A stretch of DNA of 6,000 bases from positions 1 to 6,000 of the forward strand of contig JAIYBS010000021.1 in assembly GCA_027488415.1 (NCBI GenBank), given 5' to 3'. Every line of letters starts with the position of its first letter. Within the stretch, counting starts at the first letter, position 1. The notes under the pieces are model-generated. The model had not been told where the DNA came from. It did no database searches and saw only the letters and a list, made by a program, of their open reading frames with translations. The stretch comes from Planctomycetaceae bacterium. GTDB taxonomy: Bacteria; Planctomycetota; Phycisphaerae; Phycisphaerales; SM1A02. Shown piece after piece: positions 1 through 4,655 of this stretch. The translations under genes and the position numbers were made by a program.

Positions 1-557
1 ATGTTGGCCTGCAGGGTCGTGAGCGGGATCGAGCCAAGGCGAGTGTCGAACGAACGGGCGATCTCGGCGCCGCCGAGGCGGCCCGACATCAGGATGCGGA
101 TGCCCTTCGCGCCGTTCTGCATCGCGGCCTCGGCGCGCTGCTTGACGACGCGGCGGTAGTTCGCGCGCTTCTTCAGCTGCTCGGCCATCGACTCGGCGAT
201 GAGGCGTGCGACGATCTCGGGGTTCTTGATCTCGATGATCTTGATGCCGACCTTGCGGCCGGTAAGGGCCTCGAGGTCCTTCGTCAGGCGCTCGATCTCG
301 GCACCCTTGAGGCCGACGACCTGGCCCGGGCGGGCGGTCTTGATGATCACCGAGAGCTCCTCGCGGGTGCGCTCGATGTACACGTCGCTCACCGCCGCGT
401 AGGGGGGAGTGCGGTTCAGGCGCTTGTCGATGAACTTCCGGATCTTGTAGTCCTCGACGAGCAGCTCGCCGAAGAGCGCCTTGGGGGCGAACCAGCGGCT
501 CTTGTGCGTCTCGGTCACGCCGACGCGGAATCCGAACGGGTTGGTCTTCTGTCCCAT
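1..557 (-). CDS. rpsC: 30S ribosomal protein S3 (uS3), 3' end cut by window edge
   Basis: S3 lies on the solvent side of the small-subunit head, binds 16S rRNA and lines the mRNA entry channel. The frame opens MGQKTNPFGFRVGV, the typical S3 N-terminus, and 185 codons are visible before the left edge; the family usually has 210-240 residues, so the C-terminus is missing. A type II KH domain is visible, with its GxxG loop as GLKG at residues 82-85 after TARPGQVV. Residues YRRVVK (about 134-139) match the basic patch linked in E. coli to mRNA unwinding at the entry site. The SGRLGGAEIAR signature is at 158-168. The stretch after it (SFDTRLGSIPLTTLQAN) differs from the E. coli EWYREGRVPLHTLRAD but has the same length. 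An AGGAAG Shine-Dalgarno lies 9 bases before the ATG, and rplV ends 36 bases upstream. Identification is firm. Confidence 0.98.
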   Translation of the reverse strand, partial: MGQKTNPFGFRVGVTETHKSRWFAPKALFGELLVEDYKIRKFIDKRLNRTPPYAAVSDVYIERTREELSVIIKTARPGQVVGLKGAEIERLTKDLEALTGRKVGIKIIEIKNPEIVARLIAESMAEQLKKRANYRRVVKQRAEAAMQNGAKGIRILMSGRLGGAEIARSFDTRLGSIPLTTLQAN

Positions 558-593
558 GGTTGGGTGCTTCCTGCTGGGTGTTCCTGGGTGGCG

Positions 594-941
594 TCAGCGG
601 ACGTCGACGGAGACGTGGATGTGGCTCGTGCGCTTCATGATCGGGTGCGAGCGACCGCGATCCTTCGGCTGGAACCGCTTGATGGTCGGGCCCTCGTCGA
701 CGCGGCTCTCGCTCACGAAGAGCCGGCCGACGTCGAGGTTGGCCTCCTCCGCGTTGGCGATCGCGCTGCGGAGGACGCTCTTGATGAACCACGCGCCGCG
801 GCGGGGGGAGAACTCGAGGGTCGCGAGCGCGTCCTCGATGCCCTTGCCGCGGATCTGGTCGGCCACGAGGCGCGCCTTGCGGGGCGCGATGCGGGCGAAC
901 TTGTGCGAGGCCGTGAACTTCTTGATCTGGGTGGAAGCCAT
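594..941 (-). CDS. rplV: 50S ribosomal protein L22 (uL22)
   Basis: L22 binds 23S rRNA and sends a long beta-hairpin into the nascent-peptide exit tunnel. The 115 residues are close to the usual 110. The globular part carries the conserved RIAPRKARLVADQIRGK (residues 17-33) and the IANAEEAN helix. The tunnel hairpin is at about 84-108: GPTIKRF, then QPKDRGRSHPIMKRTSHI. There is no insertion or deletion relative to E. coli, but the tip has KDRGR where E. coli has RAKGR, putting an acidic residue near the constriction. The MKR segment whose loss gives macrolide resistance in E. coli is IKR here (87-89), so basic character is kept. A perfect AAGGAG Shine-Dalgarno sits 7 bases before the ATG, the best in the operon. 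rpsS ends 28 bases upstream. Confidence 0.98.
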   Translation of the reverse strand: MASTQIKKFTASHKFARIAPRKARLVADQIRGKGIEDALATLEFSPRRGAWFIKSVLRSAIANAEEANLDVGRLFVSESRVDEGPTIKRFQPKDRGRSHPIMKRTSHIHVSVDVR

Positions 942-969
942 GGTGTTGCTCCTTCAGCGGCAGGTCCGG

Positions 970-1263
970 TCAGGACTTGGTGCCGCCGTCGATGCCTTCC
1001 TTCTTGTTGGTGTGGCCCTTGAAGGTGCGCGTGTGGGAGAACTCGCCGAGCTTGTGCCCGACCATCTCCTCGGTCACGAACACGTCGACGAAGCCCTTGC
1101 CGTTGTGCACGGCGAAGGTCAGGCCGACGAACTCCGGCACGATGGTGCACGCGCGGCGCCACGTCTTGATCGCGGTGCGCTTGCCGGTGCCCTGCTGCAT
1201 CGCCTCGGCGCGACGGAACAGCTTCTCGTCGACGACAGGGCCCTTCTTGAGTGAACGGGACAT
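970..1263 (-). CDS. rpsS: 30S ribosomal protein S19 (uS19)
   Basis: S19 sits in the small-subunit head with S13, contacts 16S rRNA and takes part in the intersubunit bridges near the A and P sites. At 97 residues it is slightly longer than the E. coli protein. Hallmarks are the N-terminal MSRSLKKGPVVD, the central TWRRACTIVPEFVGLTFAVHNGK (residues 34-56, written here as a span: W35, R36, R37 and P43 are the key positions) and VTEEMVGHKLGEFSHTRTF (63-81), followed by the basic KGHTNKK tail. A GGAGA Shine-Dalgarno starts 12 bases before the ATG with an 8-base spacer. The gene lies 24 bases after rplB and 28 bases before rplV, so it is co-transcribed and probably translationally coupled. Nothing is unusual about it. 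Confidence 0.98.
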   Translation of the reverse strand: MSRSLKKGPVVDEKLFRRAEAMQQGTGKRTAIKTWRRACTIVPEFVGLTFAVHNGKGFVDVFVTEEMVGHKLGEFSHTRTFKGHTNKKEGIDGGTKS

Positions 1264-1287
1264 TGCGTGTTCTCCGGTGTGCTTGGG

Positions 1288-2142
1288 TTAGAGCTTGAGC
1301 TGGCCGTAGCGGCGGCTCTTGCGGCGGCGGATGATGAGCTTGTCGGTCGACTTGCCGTAGCGACGGGTACGACCGCCCTTGGACTGCGTGCCGCTGGCGT
1401 TGGACGGCTCCTGGCCGCCCTTCGAGCGGCCTTCGCCGCCGCCGTGCGGGTGCTGGTGGTGGCTCATCGCGACGCCGCGGGTGCGCGGACGACGTCCGAG
1501 CCAGCGGGCGCGGCCGGCCTTGCCGAGGACCACGTTCGCGTTGTCGGCGTTGCCGACGGTGCCGACCGTCGCGCGGCACTCGAGGAGCACCTGGCGGATT
1601 TCGCCGGAGGGCATCACGAGGGTCGCGAAGCGGCCTTCCTTGTTGGTGAGGCGCGCGCCGATGCCGGCGGCGCGGACGAGCGTGCCGCCCTTGCCCGGGA
1701 CGGTCTCCACGTTGTGGACCTCGAGGCCGGTCGGGATGTGCTTCAGCGGCATGCAGTTGCCGGCGCGCGGGTCGACCTGCTCGTCGGAGCTGACCACCAC
1801 GTCACCGGCCGTCAGGCCCTTCGGCGCGAGGATGTAGCGCAGCGTGCCGTCCTCGTACTTCACCAGCGCGATGTGGCAGGTGCGGTTGGGGTCGTACTCG
1901 ATGCCGACCACGGTCGCCTTCATGCCGTCCTTCTGGCGCTTGAAGTCGATGAGGCGGTAGCGGCGCTTGTGGCCGCCGCCCTGCTGGATGACCGTGAGCT
2001 TGCCCTGGGAGTTGCGGCCGCCGGTCTTGTGGAGCGGGCGGAGCAGGCTCTTCTCAGGCGACTTCTTCGTCACCTCGGCATGCATGTTGACCGACGCGTT
2101 GCGGCGGGCGTTGGTGGTGGGCTTGTAGACGCGGATTGCCAT
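1288..2142 (-). CDS. rplB: 50S ribosomal protein L2 (uL2), variant NPVD motif
   Basis: L2 is among the most conserved ribosomal proteins. It binds 23S rRNA near the peptidyl-transferase centre and is needed for subunit association and tRNA binding. The 284 residues are 11 more than in E. coli. Visible family segments are GGRNSQGKLT (41-50), GGGHKRRYRLIDFKR (55-69), EYDPNR (82-87), RYILAPKGL (102-110), the KOW-like region HNVETVPGKGG (143-153), CRATVGTVGN (189-198), GKAGRARW (207-214) and HPHGGGEGR (231-239). H231 aligns with E. coli His229 (mature numbering), long implicated in peptidyl transfer. Odd features: the four residues before it are SHHQ (227-230) where most bacteria have NPVD, the usual TPWG in the tail is absent, and the tail is about 10 residues longer and ends RRYGQLKL. 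The Shine-Dalgarno is weak (GGGA, 7 bases from the ATG). rplW ends 39 bases upstream. Confidence 0.98.
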   Translation of the reverse strand: MAIRVYKPTTNARRNASVNMHAEVTKKSPEKSLLRPLHKTGGRNSQGKLTVIQQGGGHKRRYRLIDFKRQKDGMKATVVGIEYDPNRTCHIALVKYEDGTLRYILAPKGLTAGDVVVSSDEQVDPRAGNCMPLKHIPTGLEVHNVETVPGKGGTLVRAAGIGARLTNKEGRFATLVMPSGEIRQVLLECRATVGTVGNADNANVVLGKAGRARWLGRRPRTRGVAMSHHQHPHGGGEGRSKGGQEPSNASGTQSKGGRTRRYGKSTDKLIIRRRKSRRYGQLKL

Positions 2143-2181
2143 GTGTGGTTCCCGTGTTTCGCTGTTCGAGTGCGCTGCTGC

Positions 2182-2457
2182 TTAGAACAGCTCGATCTTC
2201 TGGCCTTCGGCGACGCGCACCATGGCGCGCTTCCAGGTCTTGCCCGGGGTCTTGCCGTACTTGTAGGTGCGGTCGCGCTCCTGGCGGACCTGCGTGCGGA
2301 CGTCGACGACCTTGACGCCGTAGATGGCCTCGATGGCCTTCTTGACGTCGGTCTTCGTCGCGCGCTGGTCGACCTTGAACGCGTACTGGTTGTGCTCGCC
2401 GGCGGCCGTCGCCTTCTCGGTGACGATCGGCATCTTGATGACGTGGGTGGGTTCCAT
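2182..2457 (-). CDS. rplW: 50S ribosomal protein L23 (uL23)
   Basis: L23 sits at the exit of the nascent-peptide tunnel and is the docking site for trigger factor and the signal recognition particle. The 91 residues are typical of the short bacterial form. The sequence shows the N-terminal PIVTEKATA (10-18), where E14 aligns with the E. coli glutamate that contacts trigger factor. It continues with YAFKVDQRATKTDVKKAIE (25-43), the flexible basic loop RDRTYKYGKTPGKTWKRAMV (61-80), and a C-terminal EGQKIELF strand. The ATG is 18 bases after the rplD stop. AAAGG lies 7 bases before the start and GGAG 12 bases before it, so the site is a compound Shine-Dalgarno that overlaps neither gene. Tight spacing suggests coupling to rplD. 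Confidence 0.98.
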   Translation of the reverse strand: MEPTHVIKMPIVTEKATAAGEHNQYAFKVDQRATKTDVKKAIEAIYGVKVVDVRTQVRQERDRTYKYGKTPGKTWKRAMVRVAEGQKIELF

Positions 2458-2475
2458 TGGTCAGCCTTTCTCCGG

Positions 2476-3126
2476 TCAGGCCTGCTCGGCGACGGGGAAG
2501 CACGAACCGTCGATGAACGAGGCCAGCGAGGCCTTGTCCACGACGAGGTAGCGGTGGTTGAGGAGGTCGTACGCGCTCAGCTGGTCGATGCGGCGGACGT
2601 CGACGCCGTCGACGTTGCGCGCGCTCAGCATGGCGTTGCGGTTCGCCGCGCCGACGGCGACGAGGCAGGTGCGGTCGACGCCGACCTTCTTGAGCATGCC
2701 GGCGAAGGCCTTGGTGCTCGGCTCACCGAAGCTCAGCGCATCGATGCACTTGACCTCGTTGTCGACGAGCTTCGCGAGCAGCGCGTTGCGGTTCGCGAGC
2801 CGGCGCATCTTCTTGGTGAGCTCGGTGCGGAAGGCCTCGCGGGTGCGGTCCTTCGCGAAGGTCACGCCGCCGCCCTTGCGGTTCGGGACGCGCGACGCGC
2901 CCACGCGGGCGTTGCCGGTGCCCTTCTGCTTGTAGAGCTTGCGGGTGGAGCCCTCGACCGAGCCGCGGCTCTTGGTGCGGGCCGAGCCCTGGCGCTGGTT
3001 GCCGTGGGTAACGACGTAGGCCTGCTTCAGGAGGGCGTGGCGGATTTCGCCGCCCAGGACGGCCTCGTCGATCTTGAGGACGTCGACCTGCTTGCCTTCG
3101 GAGTTGAGAATCGGAAGTTCGATCAT
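2476..3126 (-). CDS. rplD: 50S ribosomal protein L4 (uL4)
   Basis: L4 binds 23S rRNA in domain I and sends a long loop to the exit-tunnel constriction. In E. coli it also represses its own S10 operon by acting on the rpsJ leader; whether this one does is unknown. The length of 216 residues compares with 201 in E. coli. The N-terminus (MIELPILNSEGKQV) is followed by the tunnel loop at about 62-92, with KLYKQKGTGNARVG (63-76), SRVPNRKGGGVTF (78-90) and the KKMRRLANRNALLAKL segment (105-120). K66 or K68 is in the region of E. coli Lys63, a macrolide-resistance site. The loop has the E. coli length but NAR replaces RAR, and PNRK replaces the usual PxWR. The start is supported by AGAAGG 9 bases upstream. 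An upstream ATG at 3157 is out of frame. The 196-base spacer to rplC is long for this operon. Confidence 0.97.
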   Translation of the reverse strand: MIELPILNSEGKQVDVLKIDEAVLGGEIRHALLKQAYVVTHGNQRQGSARTKSRGSVEGSTRKLYKQKGTGNARVGASRVPNRKGGGVTFAKDRTREAFRTELTKKMRRLANRNALLAKLVDNEVKCIDALSFGEPSTKAFAGMLKKVGVDRTCLVAVGAANRNAMLSARNVDGVDVRRIDQLSAYDLLNHRYLVVDKASLASFIDGSCFPVAEQA

Positions 3127-3140
3127 CGTTCTTTGCCTTC

Positions 3141-3156
3141 TGCGGGCTGTCCCGCA
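3141..3156 (-). promoter_or_regulatory. Hairpin touching the rplD ribosome-binding site
   Basis: TGCGGG and CCCGCA pair around an ACAG tetraloop in the minus-strand RNA (3156 to 3141). The last paired base is the first A of the rplD Shine-Dalgarno AGAAGG (3141-3136). The stem also buries the out-of-frame ATG at 3157-3155. It could modulate ribosome loading on rplD, which encodes L4, the operon's repressor in E. coli; this role is inference. Confidence 0.5.
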
Positions 3157-3225
3157 TTCGCCTCCTCCTCCCGGCGCCTGTTGTTGGCGGCGTCGGGCAG
3201 GATTCGACTCAGGTTCCTTGATGCG

Positions 3226-3244
3226 CCGCAGGCTCCGCCTGCGG
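3226..3244. repeat. Perfect 8-base-pair inverted repeat in the rplC-rplD spacer
   Basis: CCGCAGGC and GCCTGCGG flank a 3-base loop (TCC on plus, GGA on minus). The pairing is perfect on both strands. No T-run follows on the minus strand. It could be an RNA hairpin in the operon mRNA or a copy of a dispersed short palindrome; the window alone cannot tell. Confidence 0.75.
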
Positions 3245-3322
3245 ACACGTCGTCAACTTGTCGCGACCGCGCGGTTCCGTGCCTTCATGGCAGCGGCCTT
3301 CGCGATCCCTGGTTGGCACCGC

Positions 3323-4012
3323 TCAGGCGCCAGCCTGGATACGCACCTTTCGCTTGTACAGACGACCGGGGGTCTTGATGAGGAGGAGCCCCTCGTTGGC
3401 GCCGGGAACGGCACCCTTCACGAGGAGGAGGTTGTTCTCTGCGTCGACCTTGACCACGTCGAGCGAGCGGACGGTGACCTGCTCGTCGCCCATGCGGCCG
3501 GCCATGCGCTTGCCCTTCTTGATCTTCGCGCCGTGACCGCGGTCGGTGCCGTGCGAGCCGATCGAGCCGGGGGTGCGGTGCTTGCGCTCGGTGCCGTGCG
3601 TGGCGCACATGCCCTTGAAGCGGTGGCGCTTCATGACGCCGGCGAAGCCCTTGCCCTTGGAGGTGCCGACGACGTCGACGAACTTCAGGTCGGCCATCGA
3701 GTCGAGCTTGAGCTCCTGGCCCAGGGTGTAGGCCTCGGCCTCGGCGTCGGTCGCGAGGCGGATCTCCCGGTGCGCGCGCTTGGGAGCGGCGCCGGCCTTC
3801 GCGTCGTGGCCGATCATGGCCTGCGTGCTGTTGCGCGCCTTCATGTCGTCGAAGGCGATCTGCACCGCGGCGTAGCCGTCGGTGGCGGTGGTCTTCACCT
3901 GGGTCACCACGCAGGGGCCGGCCTGGATGACCGTGACGGGGATGTTCGTGCCGTCGGACTTGAAGAAGCGGGTCATGCCGATCTTCTTTCCGAGGATGCC
4001 GGTACGTGCCAT
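3323..4012 (-). CDS. rplC: 50S ribosomal protein L3 (uL3), enlarged tip loop
   Basis: L3 is an early-assembling 23S rRNA binder whose central extension reaches the peptidyl-transferase centre. With the start at 4012 the protein has 229 residues (E. coli 209). The N-terminus is GILGKKIGMTRFF (5-17), the core includes GTSKGKGFAGVMKRH (116-130), and the extension runs THGTERKHRTPGSIG (138-152) to KGKRMAGRMGDE (166-177), then the conserved SLDVVKVD and NLLLVKGAVPGA. Between SIG and KIKKGKRMAG there are 10 residues (153-162, SHGTDRGHGA) where E. coli has six (QNQTPG), so the loop near the catalytic centre is longer and the glutamine methylated by PrmB in E. coli appears absent. Two in-frame ATGs, at 4018 and 4012, are possible; the Shine-Dalgarno spacing favours 4012. 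The C-terminal tail is basic and about 15 residues longer than in E. coli. Confidence 0.97.
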   Translation of the reverse strand: MARTGILGKKIGMTRFFKSDGTNIPVTVIQAGPCVVTQVKTTATDGYAAVQIAFDDMKARNSTQAMIGHDAKAGAAPKRAHREIRLATDAEAEAYTLGQELKLDSMADLKFVDVVGTSKGKGFAGVMKRHRFKGMCATHGTERKHRTPGSIGSHGTDRGHGAKIKKGKRMAGRMGDEQVTVRSLDVVKVDAENNLLLVKGAVPGANEGLLLIKTPGRLYKRKVRIQAGA

Positions 4013-4019
4013 GTGCATG

Positions 4020-4024
4020 CTCCT
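4020..4024 (-). promoter_or_regulatory. Shine-Dalgarno site that decides the rplC start
   Basis: AGGAG on the minus strand is 7 bases before the ATG at 4012 but only 1 base before the in-frame ATG at 4018. The 7-base spacing is the workable one, and MARTG is also the typical L3 N-terminus, so the longer MHMARTG form is unlikely. Confidence 0.8.
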
Positions 4025-4025
4025 G

Positions 4026-4049
4026 CGTTGCGGGCCGTCGTTGCGGGCC
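4026..4049. repeat. Short direct repeat, 11-base unit with 13-base period, just upstream of the rplC ribosome site
   Basis: CGTTGCGGGCC occurs at 4026-4036 and again at 4039-4049, separated by GT. Both copies are exact. The repeat ends within two bases of the AGGAG site of rplC on the minus strand. It lies in the 132-base rpsJ-rplC spacer and probably arose by local duplication; no function is evident. Confidence 0.85.
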
Positions 4050-4106
4050 CTGGTGGGTTGCCGGAGGTCGCTCTGCCTTCAGGTGGGCGACGCGGCAGGT
4101 GAAGGT

Positions 4107-4135
4107 CGAGCGAGGCGCGCGTTGCGCCCCGCTCG
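4107..4135 (-). promoter_or_regulatory. Strong hairpin between rpsJ and rplC
   Basis: The minus-strand RNA can form a 12-base-pair stem: CGAGCG, G, GGCGC on one side and GCGCC, T, CGCTCG on the other, with loop AACGC. One pair is G-U (4129 with 4113); the plus strand has an A-C mismatch there. It starts 9 bases after the rpsJ stop. No T-run follows, so it does not look like an intrinsic terminator. It could affect mRNA processing, stability or the rate of readthrough into rplC. Confidence 0.6.
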
Positions 4136-4144
4136 TGGTGGCCG

Positions 4145-4453
4145 TCAGGCCTTGATCTTGACGAAGACGCCGGCCGGGACGACGAGGCGGTTCAGCGCCT
4201 CGACCGTGCGGTGGTTCGGCTCGGTGATGTCGATGATGCGCTTGTGCGTGCGGATCTCGAACTGCTCGCGGCTCTTCTTGTCGATGAACGGCGAACGGTT
4301 GACGGTGTAGATCTCGCGGCGAGTCGGCAGCGGCACGGGGCCGGCGACGCGCGCGCCCGTGCGCTTGGCGTGATCCACGATCTCACGGGCAGACGCGTCG
4401 AGCGCCTGGTGGTCGTAGGCTTCCATCCGAATGCGAATCTTGCCGCCCTGCAT
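4145..4453 (-). CDS. rpsJ: 30S ribosomal protein S10 (uS10), first gene of the operon
   Basis: S10 is a small-subunit head protein; in E. coli, as NusE, it also joins the NusB antitermination complex. The 102 residues match the family length. It reads MQGGKIRIRMEAYDH at the start, then EIVDHAKRTGARVAGPVPLP (24-43), TRREIYTV (44-51), REQFEIRTHKRIIDI (62-76) and a C-terminal VVPAGVFVKIKA. The Shine-Dalgarno GAGGAA lies 11 bases before the ATG, a little far. A good promoter and a structured leader of roughly 90 bases precede it, so this is the first gene of the transcription unit. There is no fusA or tuf gene upstream, unlike in many bacteria where the str operon precedes S10. The stop is followed after 9 bases by a strong hairpin. 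Confidence 0.98.
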   Translation of the reverse strand: MQGGKIRIRMEAYDHQALDASAREIVDHAKRTGARVAGPVPLPTRREIYTVNRSPFIDKKSREQFEIRTHKRIIDITEPNHRTVEALNRLVVPAGVFVKIKA

Positions 4454-4489
4454 GGGTGTTGCCGTTCCTCAAACCGTCTCCGCGCCGAG

Positions 4490-4529
4490 CCTTCCGCTGC
4501 CATGCACGGTGCACGGCATCCGCGGTTGG
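4490..4529 (-). promoter_or_regulatory. Hairpin in the rpsJ leader RNA, candidate operon control element
   Basis: In the minus-strand RNA the core is TGCC-G-TGCA, loop CCG, TGCA-T-GGCA (4518 to 4498), a 9-base-pair stem with one G-U pair. It extends outward through a GGA bulge by CCGC/GCGG (4525-4522 with 4497-4494) and, past a small internal loop, CC/GG. On the plus strand the G-U pair would be an A-C mismatch, which favours a role in the rpsJ transcript. It sits inside the predicted leader, about 40 bases before the start codon. In E. coli the S10 leader is the site of L4 control; a link here is inference only. Confidence 0.5.
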
Positions 4530-4555
4530 AAAGAGCGCGAATCGCCAAGCATACT
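4526..4555 (+). promoter_or_regulatory. Weak candidate promoter for the divergent exported-protein gene
   Basis: On the plus strand TTGGAA (4526-4531) and CATACT (4550-4555), 18 bases apart, each match the consensus at four of six positions. The -10 overlaps the -10 of the rpsJ promoter on the other strand, so two polymerases could not both bind. Transcription would start near 4562, leaving a 5' region of about 94 bases before the ATG at 4656. In a GC-rich genome such a match can arise by chance. Confidence 0.3.
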
Positions 4556-4575
4556 GAAATCCCGGCGGCTGTCAA
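4548..4575 (-). promoter_or_regulatory. Probable sigma70-type promoter of the S10 operon
   Basis: On the minus strand a perfect -35 TTGACA (4575-4570) is followed by a 16-base spacer and a -10 TATGCT (4553-4548), four of six matches to TATAAT. It is the best promoter-like pair I see in the window and it points at rpsJ. Transcription would start near 4541, giving a leader of about 88 bases. The region is AT-richer than its surroundings. No mapped start site is available, so the exact start is inferred. Confidence 0.75.
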
Positions 4576-4655
4576 CGCCCTCGCGGGCCGAGTGGGGTCG
4601 CTGGGCACCGAGCGACGATGGCATTCGGTACCCTGCCCGCCGGAGACGCTGACTC

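Larger units (their letters stand above)
3127..3322 (-). other. 196-base rplC-rplD spacer, no gene seen
   Basis: This spacer is far longer than the 18-40 base gaps downstream in the operon. On the minus strand it holds two GC-rich hairpins, a 10-base palindrome ACCGCGCGGT (3266-3275), a possible 11-codon reading frame (3288-3253, MKARNRAVATS) with GAAGG 8 bases before its ATG, and a purine run GGGAGGAGGAGG ahead of an ATG at 3157 that is out of frame with rplD. No ribosomal-protein gene fits here and no promoter with both boxes is visible. Confidence 0.7.

Noticed and set aside
3228..3256. TTGACG on the minus strand in the rplC-rplD spacer as an internal promoter
   Set aside because: At 17 bases downstream the sequence is GCCTGC inside a GC hairpin, with no -10-like box at 16 or 18 bases either.
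1267..3378. 703-codon open frame on the plus strand, opposite rplB, rplW and rplD
   Set aside because: It is antisense to three certain genes. High GC at third codon positions removes stops on the opposite strand, and the translation is a low-complexity Ala/Leu/Val/Asp/Arg sequence with no recognisable family.
4016..4018. Upstream ATG of rplC (MHMARTG) as the start
   Set aside because: The Shine-Dalgarno AGGAG is only one base from this ATG but 7 bases from the next in-frame ATG, and L3 proteins normally begin near MARTG/GILGKK.
3074..4102. 342-codon plus-strand frame opposite rplC, and similar ones at 481-1254 and 4211-4663
   Set aside because: These are the same GC-driven antisense artefacts; their composition mirrors the ribosomal genes beneath them.
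4107..4135. Intrinsic terminator after rpsJ
   Set aside because: The hairpin is strong but is followed by ACCTTCACC, with no T-run, and terminating here would cut off an essential operon.
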